Both the position numbers and the translations under genes were made by a program. Below the pieces are notes generated by a model. That model saw only the letters and a program-made list of their open reading frames with translations, did no database searches and had not been told where the DNA came from. This document shows, one piece after another, positions 10,785 through 22,726 of a stretch of 64,000 nucleotides of DNA (within the stretch, counting starts at the first letter, position 1; every line of letters starts with the position of its first letter). This stretch comes from Agaricus subrufescens (taxonomy: Eukaryota; Basidiomycota; Agaricomycetes; Agaricales; Agaricaceae), in assembly GCA_029945375.1 (NCBI GenBank), contig CM057067.1, forward strand, positions 1,116,001 through 1,180,000, in the 5' to 3' direction.

Positions 10785-13732
10785 TCATCCTCGAGGTCCG
10801 GTTCTTCTCTGGTGTCTTCTCTCATCCTGTCGTCAATTTCGCTCTCTCTCTCGGCTAGGCTGCTTGTGCTCGAGTTGTGCTGATTCTCTATTTGCGCTCT
10901 CATGCTCTCTTGCTTCGCTGCTTTCAAGACTTGTGCCCTCCTGGTTTCCTCAACATTAGCTGTCAGCTTGCTCATTCCAATTTCCATCGTGTTCGGTATT
11001 TTGTATCCTGCATCCCGCCCTGCAATAAAACTGTTTACCCGATGCTCTATCATATAGTTGGCTAGCCTCGTGAACGTATGCTTCATTTTGGGCGGTGAGT
11101 GATGAGTTGTTTTGTGAGATAAACAAAACATCGATTCGAATTGAGATCGAACGTCTTTATAAACTTCAATCAGCGGGGAGGCTTCGAGCATTCGATGTAC
11201 AGTATGATTCGAACCCGATCCGCCAAATATTCTTTTGATATATAAATTATTGTGCTCGATAACCCAATCAATTGCGCGGAAGTGATCGGGTTTACCGGTG
11301 GGATTGACAAGAGAGTTATATCGAATTGCACGACTGTCATGAAGGTGAGTGTCAAACTTACTAATGAATGAATGATGCAACATACGCTAATGATTTTGGA
11401 TATAGGATATACATGTTTTCTAGGTATTGACGGAGTTCTCTGGCGTATTTTACCTTTCCGCACCCCATAAAGAAGTACATCCAGGTAGGTAAGCATCGAT
11501 CAAGTCGCCCAATGTCGCCATGGTTCATAGCGTAAGTCGTTTCTTCATATAGAAGAAAATCCTTGCTTAGAGTCCTGGTCAGCTCAAATACTTTATCTCG
11601 TTCACTGTCATCCTTCTGAGCCTCGCAGAGCAGGCTTGCAGGTGCGACATAATTTTTGACAAGTGTCTCTGCGATCTGACATATGTCCTCCCAACTAGGT
11701 TCCGAGTTGGCCCATTCACTGAGGGATGAAAACCCATATCGACGTTGCACCTCTTCACGCCATCCTTCAAGACGAAGTACTATGCCTACGTGTTGGATCA
11801 CTTCGTGCATTTGACGGAAACCAGGGTTTGCCTGAATTTTGCGCGTTTCCATTGGTCGAAGTTTGGCAACATAATTGATTAGTGCTGCAGGCACCTTTTC
11901 CGCATCTGGTCCGCTATTAATATGTCGCCTCCAAATAGCGTCAGCGCAAGCCATACGAACGTGGAACCATCCAGGACAATAAATGACTGGTTGGAATCGT
12001 TGAAATGATGTCACGTCCACACAACGAGATGCTTGAAGACTCCGTATGTTTCTTCCTGTTCCTAGGTCACCAAAAACTAGGATATTGTGATTGCCAATTT
12101 CAACAGGGATTTTCTTTTTCTTTGTTGATGCGGAGCCTACTGGCTCTGGTTCCCGAAATTCCATATCTGATCCAGAATTTGTACCCTCCTCCACTTCCTC
12201 TCCAACATTCGCTTGTTGGAAGAACTCTTGCATTACGGTTGCGTTTTTAGCGGGAGTATCAGGCCCTGTTTCTGAAGCACGAAGTGGAACTTGCGTTGTT
12301 TTTATGACAGGTATGCACTCAATCTCTTCAGGACGCTTGAGCTGCTTGTTGAATTGTGCGAAGGAGGGTGGACCGTGTTGAATCAAATCATCGAGGAACT
12401 TCCATCGATTGAAACGATCACGATAGGTGAGATTGTTCTCGTCTCGTTTGTCTGACGGTAGAGCTGACAGGAGTTCTTTTGTGCTTGCTGGAGGAGGTGG
12501 ATTAAGCGTAAGTTCACGGAGAGTATCAGAGAAAGCTAGGTCCTCCTTTGTAACGCCGTGATTCAATGGAAACATAGATGCTGTAGTCAGATGTACGAGG
12601 GTGTCCGACATAGAATGCTCCTCAGTAGGTCTAGAGTGAGGGAGATCGACATCCAGGTTATCATAAGCGTATGAAGTTAGAAGCGTTGCACCGAGATCCC
12701 GCATTTGAGTAGTTGCCTCAGCAGACAAATGCCTCATTGCCCGATCTATTGTTTTGACGGCGACTGACACTCCAATATGTGCCAGAAATTGCCGAACTTG
12801 CTCCGCGACATTGCAGGACTGCAGAAAGACACCAACGAGTGCCTGCAGCATGTTGGCTCGTTGGTTTGTTGCTTGCATCATAATGCTGATGCAAGTAATC
12901 TTTTTCTATAAGCTGTTATGAATAAAAATTTCTTGAACGACGGACAAATACTCACAACTTTTATCAGTGTATTCCACCGATTTTCCAGTTGGTCTTCAAC
13001 ATCCTCTGGCTCATCTTCATCTTGACCAATAAACCAATTTAGTTCTTCAACGTTTTTCTTTCGCTTTGATGCTGGTTTTTTCCCATCCTTATTGTTTAAC
13101 CGTTGTTTCTCCCTAATCTCCCGTTCAATTCTTCGCCGTTCAGCCAATTTCGGATCAGCTTGTAACAACTCCCCTACAAGCTCCCATAAATCTGGTGCAT
13201 GTTGAATGATACCCTCCTCAATCCGTTTGATAGAACACTCTTGCATGCGTTCTGCGGTCATTGACGTGGCAGTAAAATGGAAGCCATGTTGGACTTTTGT
13301 GAGTTCGTGGACTTGAGATTTCAAATTTTCCAAATATGCTTCTCGCATCCAGATGTTCACAGTGGACTGTGTTTGTGGATGTACAGATAGGTGGTGAAGC
13401 AGGGATGGCAACGTGTATGTAAAGCTGGAGGTGTACAATGGGTTCACCGCTCCTGGTTCGCTCAAGATACGTTGGACAAAGCTTTCCAGGGGGATGTCGT
13501 TACACTGGAGTAGGTTCACTGCATGTTGAAATGCAGATTCTTTTGCACTAGGGGAATACATGGGTAGGGAAAGAAAGAGTAGTATTGCTCTACTAATATT
13601 ACAACACGTATGCGAAGAGACTGTGCTTCTCGGTGCGTCGCTGGTAGGCAAGGCAGCCATTGAGTTTGCTTGACTGCCTTCTCTGCCTCGATGCTCGAAA
13701 TAGCTCAGTGTTACGGCTGTCACGCCCGCCAT
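10742..13732 (-). CDS. DUF6589-domain protein (possible transposase-like partner)
   Basis: Exons 13732-12956, 12905-11386, 11333-10742 give 962 residues. The N-terminal third is helical with a highly basic segment (KKPASKRKKN) and an acidic one. The C-terminal two thirds match the fungal DUF6589 family as I remember it: LVFGDLGTGRN, CPGWFHVRMACADAIWRRH, a conserved NPGFRQMHEVIQHVG, FLLYEETTYAMNHGDIGR, and NPTGKPDHFRAIDWVIEHNN. The spacing GDxxT ... PGxFHxxM recalls RNase-H-fold transposase cores, but this is inference; no function is established that I know of. The start ATG lies 42 bp inside the right inverted repeat. The last 43 bp overlap the helicase coding end on the other strand. No frameshift or stop was found in the spliced frame. 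Confidence 0.8.
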
Positions 13733-13773
13733 TTATATTCAAGATGTATTATGCAAGCTGTGGGAAAAGATCA

Positions 13774-13819
13774 GTGATGCCGATTTCCCGTATGTCGCCA
13801 GCCCCTCACTGACGTTCGC
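13774..13819 (-). repeat. Right terminal inverted repeat of the helicase/DUF6589 element
   Basis: Reverse complement of the left arm, with two core mismatches and one 3-base insertion. It lies only 42 bp upstream of the first ATG of the DUF6589 gene, so it must overlap that gene's promoter or 5' UTR. Confidence 0.85.
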
Positions 13820-13920
13820 TGACCCCTTTGGGTCAAAAGTATCGAAGATCACGTGCGAAATGAGTCAGTGAGAGGGATGGGTAGGAGCCTGTCTTCAAGC
13901 ATTCATTACCTCTCTTAGGA

Positions 13921-16900
13921 ATGTATAACAACAATTCTTCGCAGGCAAACACTGCAGATTCGATAACATCTTTCAGTATGGAACTACAACGACCACGTAC
14001 TGGACACTCTATGACAACGCGTCCTGCTACGGCTAGACCAACAACTGCAGCTTCGACTACGCGTCATGAAGCGAGCTATGTGGTAGCCTTGTTAGAAGGA
14101 CGTGGAGTGTCGAGGGAAATTGGTATGGCTGCTTTGGATAAGGATACTGGAATATGTGTACTCGTTCAGGTTTGATTTCGAGTTTCTATCTTCCTTTTGA
14201 CTCTATCAATGTTTGATAAACGGTTGACGAGCGCATATACATATATGCTTTTTTTTTTGACAGATTGCTGATTGTCAGACATATGTGAAGACACTTCATC
14301 AATTGCATTTGCACCCACCTATAGTGGTGCTCGTGCCCGATACGTTTTTATCTATTCAGGACCCTGCATTTGTGAATTCTGTTGGAGGGAGTCATGGTGT
14401 GAATGTTGGAAGGAAAGCGAGAGGGGTTGGAAGTGGGGGTGGGGTTCCGACGAGCACGTCTTTATTGGTTGAGTACGTGAGGGAAGAGTTTCCTAATGCT
14501 GTTGTTGAACCTGTTGGGAGAAAATATTGGAATGATACTGGCGGTTGGTTCTTTCCTTTAGATAACCTGATTTTGATTCGGATTACTGATATGAGGAAAT
14601 GTAGGTCTTGAATTTGTGACACAGCTGTGTGTTGAAGGAGATGAACGTGCCGCAACTATTCTTGCTGCATCTAACAAGTGCGCATATATTCACTCTGGGT
14701 GCTCTTTCGTATACAATTTCTTCATTCCAGGTATTATGCCCTCTCAGCGGCATGTGCTTTGTTCAAATATGCCGAAAGTCAACTCAATATTCGCTTCGCG
14801 AGTAATTCTCTGAGGATACGATATATAGTTGTTGAAGGTACTATGATGATCGACCCTGAGACTGTTAAGAATTTGGAATTGGTGAAGAATGTCATGAATA
14901 GGAAATCGCCTCATACGCTATTTGGGTAATTCTTCTATGATCATGAAGTTAAGTTTGTTTTCTGAATAGCTGACTTGGGTTTATTAGGGTTTTGAATTAT
15001 ACTTTTACAGCGATGGGTGGAAGACTTTTGAGAGTCAATATCCTATCGCCTCTAACTGGTGCCTGATTCGTCCTGTGAGTTCGGCCTCAGTATGACTTAC
15101 GTTTGTATATATAGACCGCCAAGCTGTAGATGCACGACTCGACGTTGTCGCGGGTAAATCTTTCTTTGAAGGTGTTTGAGTGGTGAATTCTGATAGGGAT
15201 GTTAGAGTTTGTACAAAATGAAGACCGCTTCAATGACGTCAGGGAAGCTTTGAAACTGCTAAACAAAATGGATTTTGATAAACTTGTTGTTTCGGTTCGT
15301 CGACTTATGTCCACGATCGCGTTCATGAGAAAGCTCACTGGAGAGTGAATGACCTTTGTTTCGTTAGCTTGCTTCATCCGAGGCGAGGCCGATCACTACT
15401 GCTAAGGGGGCATTTTCTAGGGTGACCCAAATGCTTAATCTGCGCAATTTGGTCAAGTACTTGCCTAGCCTCAAACGAGCTTTGGCTGGTAGCGAATCGC
15501 GGCTGTTGCGGATTGTTCATGAGGTATGAATAGTTCCTGTCTAATAGGTGTACGGTCATTGATTTTCTTGGAAGATGATTTCGGATGAGAGGTTGGCGGT
15601 CATCGAGGAACTTGTCTGCGCGAATTTGAACGAGGAAACGGTTGTAGCGAAGGTATATTTTCCGACTATGGTGGTCAGAAGATAGGATACCTGACGCTTC
15701 GCTAGGGTGGCATTGGTGCTGTAAATGCTCGTGTATACGCAGTCCGAGTAAGTTGGGTTTTCCTAAAAAGATTATATTTCGCTGACTGTCTCCGTTAGGC
15801 GAACTGCAACAAACTACTGGATGTCGCTCGCGAGACCTACAAAGAGAACGTCAGCGACATATACGAACTGAACAAGATGCTAGCGGATGAACATGAGCTA
15901 CCGATTACTCTCATGTATCAGAACGGTGGCTTTGCTTTTGTCCTTAAGAAGACTGCCGCAATCGGAGAACTTCCGAAGAACTTTGTAAACGTCTCGTCAC
16001 GCAAAGGGAAATGGTTATTTTCGAGTATGGAGCTGGTATGCTATTTGAATGGCTGTTTTCTTGTCTTACTAATGTGGTTTTCCTGCAGAAAAAATTGAAC
16101 GCTCGGATGAAGGACGCTCTTGATGAAACGTTAATCCTTAGCGATAAGTGGGTGATTTCCATCACCTAATTCGAGAATATTTTATATATTTTCACGTAGA
16201 ATCATCCAGGATCTTGTATCCGAAATTGTAGCCGAGATTGGAGCTTTGTATAAGGCCTCGGAAGCTGTGAGTAATTGGCGACCTGGCCCAGATAATTGGC
16301 GATCCGATGTTTCCGCAGGTTGCTCTTGTGGATATGTTATGGTCATTTTCTCATGCTTCGATCAGTAAGTTTTATTTTCAGAGTCTTATGTGATTGAACC
16401 ATGTTGTATTTCAGTGCGAAACTATAGTGAGCATCGAGTGCCACAAAAGTGTACTTGTCCTGACCATTTGAAGCGAGACCGGAATTCACGGGAACACTAG
16501 CCATTAAATCAGGGCGACATCCTATATTAGAGACTGTACAGGCTGCAGGGTCCCTTGTCCCTAATGACGTTTATTGTGATGATGCGTCTTCGTTCCAGGT
16601 CATACAGGGCCCAAAGTTTGTCCATCCTCTATTCGTTTAAAAGCATCAATACCTGATTGTTGAACAGCATGTCTGGAAAGAGCACGTATCTCCGACAAAT
16701 CGGCCTGTTGACAGTCATGGCCACATGTGGATCTTTTGTCCCTGCTGAATATGCTAGCTTCCGGTCAGTCGGAGCCTTCTCCCGCGTAAAGTCAACATTG
16801 ATATCATAACAGCCTCCATGACTGTCTCCTGACTCGCTTGTCAAACGATGATGATCTTGAGAAGAGTCTAAGTACATTTGCCAGTGAGATGACAACGTCA

Positions 16901-17812
16901 GCCATGATCCTCGGCATGGCTACACCAATGTCACTTATCCTCGTTGACGAGTTGGGGCGTGGAACATCACCGAGAGATGGTATCGGGATATCTCATGCTA
17001 TTGCTGAAGCCTTAATTGCAATCAAAGTGCGTCATAAACACCACCGATTTTTTTGTGGCTAGACTCCTTTTTTATAGTGTTTTGTTTTCTTTGCAACGTG
17101 GGTTACAAGTTGCATTGAGATACCTGCCGTCTGACGAGAATGCAAGACATTATAAGGAATTGAAGACAACACTTTCTCGCCAACCTACAGTCGTCAAGTG
17201 AGCAACTAATCATGGCATAGAAATTATTCTCATCAATTTGTAGTCTTCATTTATCGGTTCACGTTCGTACTTTGCGACGCGTTTGTCCGAAATTGATGAA
17301 AAAGATATTCTAGCAAACTCGCAAAACGACCTCGAACTTTGGCCTCACGTTTCAATACAAGTAGGTCTAGAACACGAGCGAAATTTTTATTGAGTGATTC
17401 AACTTGATAGGATTGTCGACGGCTCCTCTGATGAATACGGACATTACGGTATTCAATTCTTGACAGATGTGCATTGAACTAACGCCTCTATGATCTAGGC
17501 CTAGAGCTTGCGCGGCTTGCTGATTTGCCAGAGGACATTATCGTCGAAGCAAGAAGAGTAGCTGAGCATCTGACTCAGGTTGACGCCCAGCACGAAGAAG
17601 ACAGTGAGAGCAACAAAATTGCGAAACGCCGAAGGGCATTGTTGAAGGTGACTCTGAGGCACGGAGCTTCTTGATGGATGCATCTTATTGCCTTTCCACA
17701 GCTCAAAACCCAACTTATGCAAGCTTATGAGCATTCTGCCTTGCCTGATGAAGATCTCCGCGCCTATGTTGGAAGATTCAAGAATGACATTATCCACGCC
17801 TTCATGCGTTGA
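13921..17812 (+). CDS. MSH4: MutS homologue MSH4 (meiotic crossover factor)
   Basis: About 25 short exons, first 13921-14169, last ending at the TGA 17810-17812. Signature segments read in order: [56 protein letters not shown], Walker [16 protein letters not shown] (split by an intron), [19 protein letters not shown], Walker [33 protein letters not shown], and [19 protein letters not shown] in two parts (intron within HYG|LE). The lack of an N-terminal mismatch-binding domain and the NDD signature identify MSH4 rather than MSH2/3/6. With MSH5 it forms a clamp that stabilises recombination intermediates and promotes crossovers. One in-frame TAG in exon-like sequence is removed by a 54-bp intron with a GTTCGT donor and TTCTAG acceptor (near 17274-17312). 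The gene appears intact although a mobile element ends about 100 bp upstream of its ATG. Confidence 0.9.
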
Positions 17813-17989
17813 TATAGATATGCAAGTACAAATCATTAGCAACCACTACAAGTCAATAGCAACCACGAAATTCAGGTAGCGCCTGTGATGTTCCCCCAAA
17901 GAACCCTGAATACAGGGCGTTATCCGACGCCAGTACAAGTACAATCATGCAGCTCGTGATCGATGTCGTGAATTCCGTTTGATGATGAT

Positions 17990-19048
17990 TTATGGCTTCG
18001 GAGCAGATGAGGAAGCACCACCGGTACTAGCCTCCTGAGCCGCCTTTTCCTGAAGATATTTCTTTTCATTTATCCCGAGTTCGACCGGCAACACGGTGAA
18101 ATTGAAAGTAGCCATTGTCAAGCCCATCTGTCTTCGAACCCTCGACTCCCAGCCCTCAGGAAGTCGTTCTTCAAGCAAGATGGTTTCAAGGTCTTTGACA
18201 CGCCCACCGAAGATAGTCAGGAGAGTTGAGGAGCTACAACACGTGCATCACACGACTCATCAGTACTGGAAGAGCGAGATTTATTGATGAGATGACTGAC
18301 TTGGAACTTCCGAAAATACGGTGGAAAAGGTCGAGACTGAAATCCTTGTTGTAACTTCTGGCTTCGGCGCGACGTTTGGACGAGTATTTGGACAGATCCT
18401 TCTTGGTGAGAAGTGGGTTCCCATCCTTGTCCTTCCCTGTGGCGTGTGCGAGCAGCTCTTTGATGTAATCGACATGAGGCTTGCTTTGATCGGGAGTGAT
18501 GGCACTATCCTCGCCTGTGGTAATAGACTCGATGGGCGGCGAAGAACGGGTCAAGTACAACTGATTAACTTACGACAGAGGGAAGCGTCGTGTTCAATAC
18601 CGTTGTGGAGATCAAGCTCGACGAGGTCAAATGTGTCCTTGTTGTAATCCTTCTTCAACATCTCGGCGGCAAAGTTGGGTACGAAAAAGCAGAAACTCGG
18701 TGAGAAATTGTAGGTGGCTCTGATAGTTCGACCCATCTCTTTGAATTGGATGTTTTTGCCATCGCGGGGGAGTATACCTTGGTTCAATGACACATTTAGA
18801 ATTATAACAAGATTCTTGTAAAGGTGAATCTTACCGTGGTTGGCCATGGCGTTCAAAGCGGGACATGAACACCTGCTATCGCCTTCTTTGGGAGGGATGT
18901 ATTCAGGCCACTGTCCACCAAAACCAGGATGCCCCTCTGGTGTGACCTTTCCCACTGTTCTGTTTGGGGTGACAAGGTTCACGAGAGTCAGACTGAAATC
19001 CCATGAGAAGACACCGAGGTCGCGGAAGATTTTGAAAAGAATGAACAT
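17990..19048 (-). CDS. Heme-thiolate peroxidase (chloroperoxidase/peroxygenase family)
   Basis: Exons 19048-18835, 18777-18574, 18514-18301, 18233-17990; 291 residues. The proximal heme-ligand region is CSCPALNAMANHG, where the family normally has PCPALNALANHG; the ligand cysteine itself is kept. The distal acid/base motif EHD is in DLHNGIEHDASLCRED. C-terminal EERLPEGWESRVRRQMGLT is typical of the fungal peroxygenase family. Such enzymes use hydrogen peroxide and a Cys-ligated heme for halogenation or oxyfunctionalisation. The N-terminus (MFILFKIFRDLGVFSWDFS) is hydrophobic but lacks a clear cleavable signal, so it may be intracellular or membrane-associated. Long AT-rich upstream DNA with TGACGTCA motifs (19627, 19655) may hold its promoter. 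Confidence 0.88.
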
Positions 19049-21336
19049 TGCTTTCGGTGCGCGCGCGCTCTCTCTCTCGGGCGGTTGAGCGGTGGTGGGT
19101 GGTGGTGGGTGGTGAGGAAGAAGATGCGGTGGGGATAGAAGAATAGGTTTGGTCCGGGTGTATGTATATATCAAGTTAGTTTTAGACGTCGGGAATGCTT
19201 CGTGGCGTCACGAGGTCGTGATTGGCTGGGAGTCGGATGACAGCTGGAATGGTTCGGCGGTTCTTTGACTTCCTTTTTTTTTGATGTTTTTGCATTGAGT
19301 TGTCAGATAGACTATAGGCTATGCACACAGTGATTTTTCTTATCGATGGTTTAGTCTCGAGGAAAAATAGATGTGGGTGGTGGATTTGGACATACGGTGG
19401 GATTAGTGTCCTTTTGTTTTTGTTTTTGTTTTGTTATGGTTCAGGGTTGGATTTGAATTGACGTAATGATCTAAAAACTTTGTGTTGAATTGAAGGAATG
19501 AATTGTGGGTGTTTGATATTCATATTGATTAAACATTGTGAAGCGTTTTGTGAGGGATTTTGCTAGAGCTTTTTGGTAGTGTTACGCTTTGTATGATGTT
19601 CGACATACTGTAGTCGAGGACGTTCATCTGACGTCAAAGGAGGAGAACGGCGAGTTGACGTCAAGGTTGGATATGGGAAAGAATTTGACTCAAGAGTGTT
19701 TGTTCAAGAATGGACAAGTGGGGAACTGCTTGAGGTGACAGAGAGAGAGAGGGAGTATCGTCGGGGAAGTTGATAAATATCGATCGAGGATATCAAGGGG
19801 CACAGTGAGGTAGCGGAGCGGATTTCCCCCCCAAAAAAAAACAGAATGTAGCTTTTTTAAACGTTTGTGGAATGGAATGAATTCAAGAAGCAAAAGTAAA
19901 AGTAAAATGTAGTGTTGCGAGATCTCAAGAAATCCGAAAAAATGAACTAAACGGAAATCACATTGCATACAATACATATTTATTGATCCGCTTCTTGAAA
20001 ATGATCAAATATTTCGCTGCATCGAGGTACGAAATACTACATACACACGAAAAGAATTGGTTTGGACTGGACTGTAATTTGTCTTATGAAGATGAAGATA
20101 CGAAGTGAGATTTGGATAAAGTGCGAAATCTTGGAATGGAGATGATTTTGGGTTTGACGTACGTGATGATTTGAGTTTTTTGGTCGGTTCAAGTTGAAGG
20201 GATTTGATGTATGTGCACTGTGCAGGTGTGTCCGGTATAATCGTTGTCGATTTTGTCTATTTCAAGCGTGTTTGTAAATTTTGTGTGTGTTGGAGGGATT
20301 CCAGACCCAGAGCTTTTTTTTTCTCGTTGTGCGCTGTATGATGTGCTTATCGAACGTGAGTTGAGAGAACGATGAATGACGTCAAGGGATGAATTTCAGA
20401 GTGTCAGCCTTTGTTCAAAAATAGAACAGTCTGGTGGTATTACTTGAGGAGAGAGAGAAATCTGATTGTAAGTAGGAAAAGTCAATGAAGTATTCGTTTG
20501 AGGATATCAGGAAGAGGGGGCGAAATAAAAGTCAAAGTAGAGAAAACGTTAGTTGCGAGAAATTTGAAAAGATCTTGTCACTTGTTTGTTAATCCCCACA
20601 CCTTATAGATACACTAAGACTTGTTCATCGAAACTTGCGAATCTCGGTACCAGTACTACACACACACACGAAAAAATACAAACAAGCCCGAGAGGTAATG
20701 GCCAATGTGGCATTCAAAGAAAGACCGTCGGTTGTCTCATAGATGATGAAAAAGAGATCGAGTGAATCTTAGAATGGAGTACTAAGGAACGCTCAGGGAT
20801 GGGGTTGGGGCGAGCGTACTACACCAGCGTAGTCATACTAGGAATCACGTTTTCGATTATTTCATCTCTCGCTCGGGGTTTTTGTTACAGGAGGTGTATT
20901 AGGTACTACTGGTAGTACGATGAGCTCCACGTTCTGTTTCGAGAATATTTTAGAGTAGATGGTTGACGTTACTCACCTCGGCGGTTAGTGAAATTTTTGT
21001 CTCATAAGAAACCCAGTCATTCGATGGTTTTTTTTTTTGATCTGGAAAAGTATCAGGTTTTTGTTTAAATTGCATGAAAAAGGTCTGGACTTGACGTCTA
21101 TATCTCCCTCATAATACAGTCTCTGGGGGTTACGATTTCCTTTTTGTCGAGCTAGGTAGACCACTAGAGATCTTTAGGGATGCCCGTGGCATGACCGAAG
21201 CCTGTAGCAAGACTTTTTTCAAGGGTGGATACACAAGGTCGATTTCCTCGGGGAATATTGATTGTTTGGTGTGTTTTGGATGATGGGAGGCCCGGAATTT
21301 CGGAGCGCCTTTATCAAATCAGGACTTGCTCTCTCA
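19049..21336. other. Gene-free region
   Basis: About 2.2 kb, AT-rich with many poly-T and poly-A runs and short purine tracts. I found no ORF with family similarity. It contains TGACGTCA sites (19627, 19655), near-matches TGACGTCA(A) at 20382 and TGACGTCT at 21090, and a diverged tandem duplication described separately. It probably includes the peroxidase promoter and the Nudix-gene promoter. Confidence 0.6.
19380..20720. repeat. Diverged tandem duplication (two copies)
   Basis: Blocks recur in the same order about 620-740 bp apart: GAGCTTTTT...CTGTATGATGT (19567 and 20309), TGACGTCAAGG (19655 and 20382), TTTGTTCAA(G/A)AAT (19700 and 20410), GAGGATATCA (19785 and 20502), AGTTGCGAGA (19915 and 20553), TACTACATACACACGAAAA (20034) and TACTACACACACACACGAAAA (20655). 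Similarity is interrupted and moderate, so this is an old duplication. Confidence 0.6.
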
Positions 21337-22634
21337 ATGCCGTCATCGACAGAAAACAAGTTCTCCTATCTCGACTTGATCAACCTGTGCGATAACGTTC
21401 ATGTACCCGTAAATGGACAAGCGCCACCGGAGGCTAAAGGATTTGATGCGGAGAGGCTTATCCCGTTATATCTGACGGAATCAGTTGAGAGTGCGATCGT
21501 TGGATTGCTGCGACCTGTGATTGTCGAGCAGTTGAAAACCGAGAATGAACGGAGTAGGCGGTTGGGGGGTGAAGAGTTGTGGGATATTAGAGTAGAGGAG
21601 GATCAGGTTAGGATGTTGAAGAGTGGGAGGGTGGGCCCGAGTGTGAGTTTCGCGAGATGGTGTGATACACCGGGTAAACGGACCGAGGCGATGAAAGAGT
21701 TGTGTGAGCGGTGGAGGGATGAGGGGTTGTTTTCAGATGTGTGTGGGCCGATGAAGTGGAGGGACGAGATGTATGCGGTGTATGCGGACCCGTTTGGGAG
21801 GCACGATCATCCGAGGGACGGGGGAGAGGAGAATGAAATGAATTTTGTATTCGAGATGGAGAGGTCTGCGTGTGCATTGTTTGGGGTGGTAACGTACGGA
21901 GTACATATGAGCATCTACGGCGAGGAGATGGATGGAGAGGGACGGCGACGGCTCCGTGTCTGGGTGCCGACGCGGGCCAAGACGAAGCCAACGTAGGCAG
22001 TGTGTGGCTCAGTGGTGTGCCAGGCTGACGCGAGCGAGCAGGTTTCCCGGGATGCTGGACAACAGCGTGGCGGGGGGGATCGCGAGCGGGACGGGGGTGT
22101 TGGACTCGCTGGTGAAGGAGAGCATGGAGGAGGCCGGGCTCGAGGCAGCGCCGGTGCGGGAACATGCGCGAGCAGCTGGAGCAGTCAGCTATTTTTACAG
22201 GTCGGTGGCAGCAGTGTCGCGCCTGCGCGGGAGCTGACGCGTTAGCGCAGGACCTCGCACGGCTGGCTGCAGCCCGAGATAGAGTATGTGTACGACATGG
22301 CCGTCCCCGATCCGGCGGTGTTCAGGCCAAGGCCGCTGGACGGAGAGGTCGAGTCGTTTGAGGTGAGCAGCGCCGCTCTGTCTCGCGCGGGTGATTAATT
22401 CTGCAGCTCATGGACCAAGACACGCTGACGGAGCGGCTCCGCGCGGGAGCGTTCAAGCCCAACTGCGGCCTTGGTGCGTAGCTGCCGTCCTGTGCGCCTG
22501 CCTGCGCTGACGCCCCCCCCCCAGTGCTGGTCGACCTCTTCGTGCGGCTCGGATACATCGTGCCTGACGACGAGCCGGACTACATGGAGCTGGCGAGCCG
22601 GCTGCACGGGCGGTTTAGATACGAAATGTGGTAG
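21337..22634 (+). CDS. DUF4743/Nudix hydrolase (thiamine-pyrophosphokinase-related)
   Basis: Exons 21337-21992, 22042-22200, 22251-22362, 22407-22472, 22525-22634. I start at 21337 because YLDLINLCDNVHVP, the usual DUF4743 opening, follows at once; an in-frame ATG at 21262 adds 25 unconvincing residues. N-terminal DUF4743 is followed by a Nudix domain: RVWVPTRAKTKPT, MLDNSVAGGIASG, LVKESMEEAGLE (Nudix box with REExEE-type acid residues), VSYFYR, WLQPEIEYVYDM, GAFKPNCGLVLVDL. Homologues include yeast YJR142W and Arabidopsis NUDX24. They are thought to hydrolyse damaged or oxidised thiamine diphosphates, but the physiological substrate is not certain. The gene is much richer in G+C than the flanking intergenic DNA. 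Confidence 0.82.
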
Positions 22635-22726
22635 CTAGACATAGGGGAAGTGTGGGAACGCGGGCTTGGCGAAAAATGTGACTGCTCGCTGCTCCTCGTA
22701 CTAGAACCAGCACTCGAGGCCCGGCC

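Larger units (their letters stand above)
7878..13819. mobile_element. Putative TIR-bounded mobile element carrying RecQ-like helicase and DUF6589 protein
   Basis: A 5.94-kb block holds exactly two convergent genes, a RecQ-like helicase (+) and a DUF6589 protein (-). It is flanked by inverted repeats at 7878-7922 and 13774-13819 that share 31 of 33 core positions plus a TCGGCA-ATCAC extension. Both genes start just inside a repeat (110 and 42 bp) and read towards each other, the usual layout of a two-gene DNA transposon. Both frames are open with consistent introns, so the copy looks intact. The flanking permease and MSH4 genes are also intact, so insertion was intergenic. The heptamer TCACGTG occurs outside both repeats (7851-7857 and 13849-13855) and could mark a target-site duplication, but it contains a palindrome (CACGTG) and sits at unequal distances (20 and 29 bp), so the exact ends are unresolved. 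Element status is inference; the repeats and gene order are direct observation. Confidence 0.7.

Noticed and set aside
11200..11225. GATTCGAACCC, tRNA T-arm-like string
   Set aside because: Lies in DUF6589 coding sequence and no cloverleaf can be formed around it.
13860..13880. Partial repeat-like GTCAGTGAGAGGGATGG just outside the right inverted repeat
   Set aside because: Only a short imperfect match and not mirrored on the left side.
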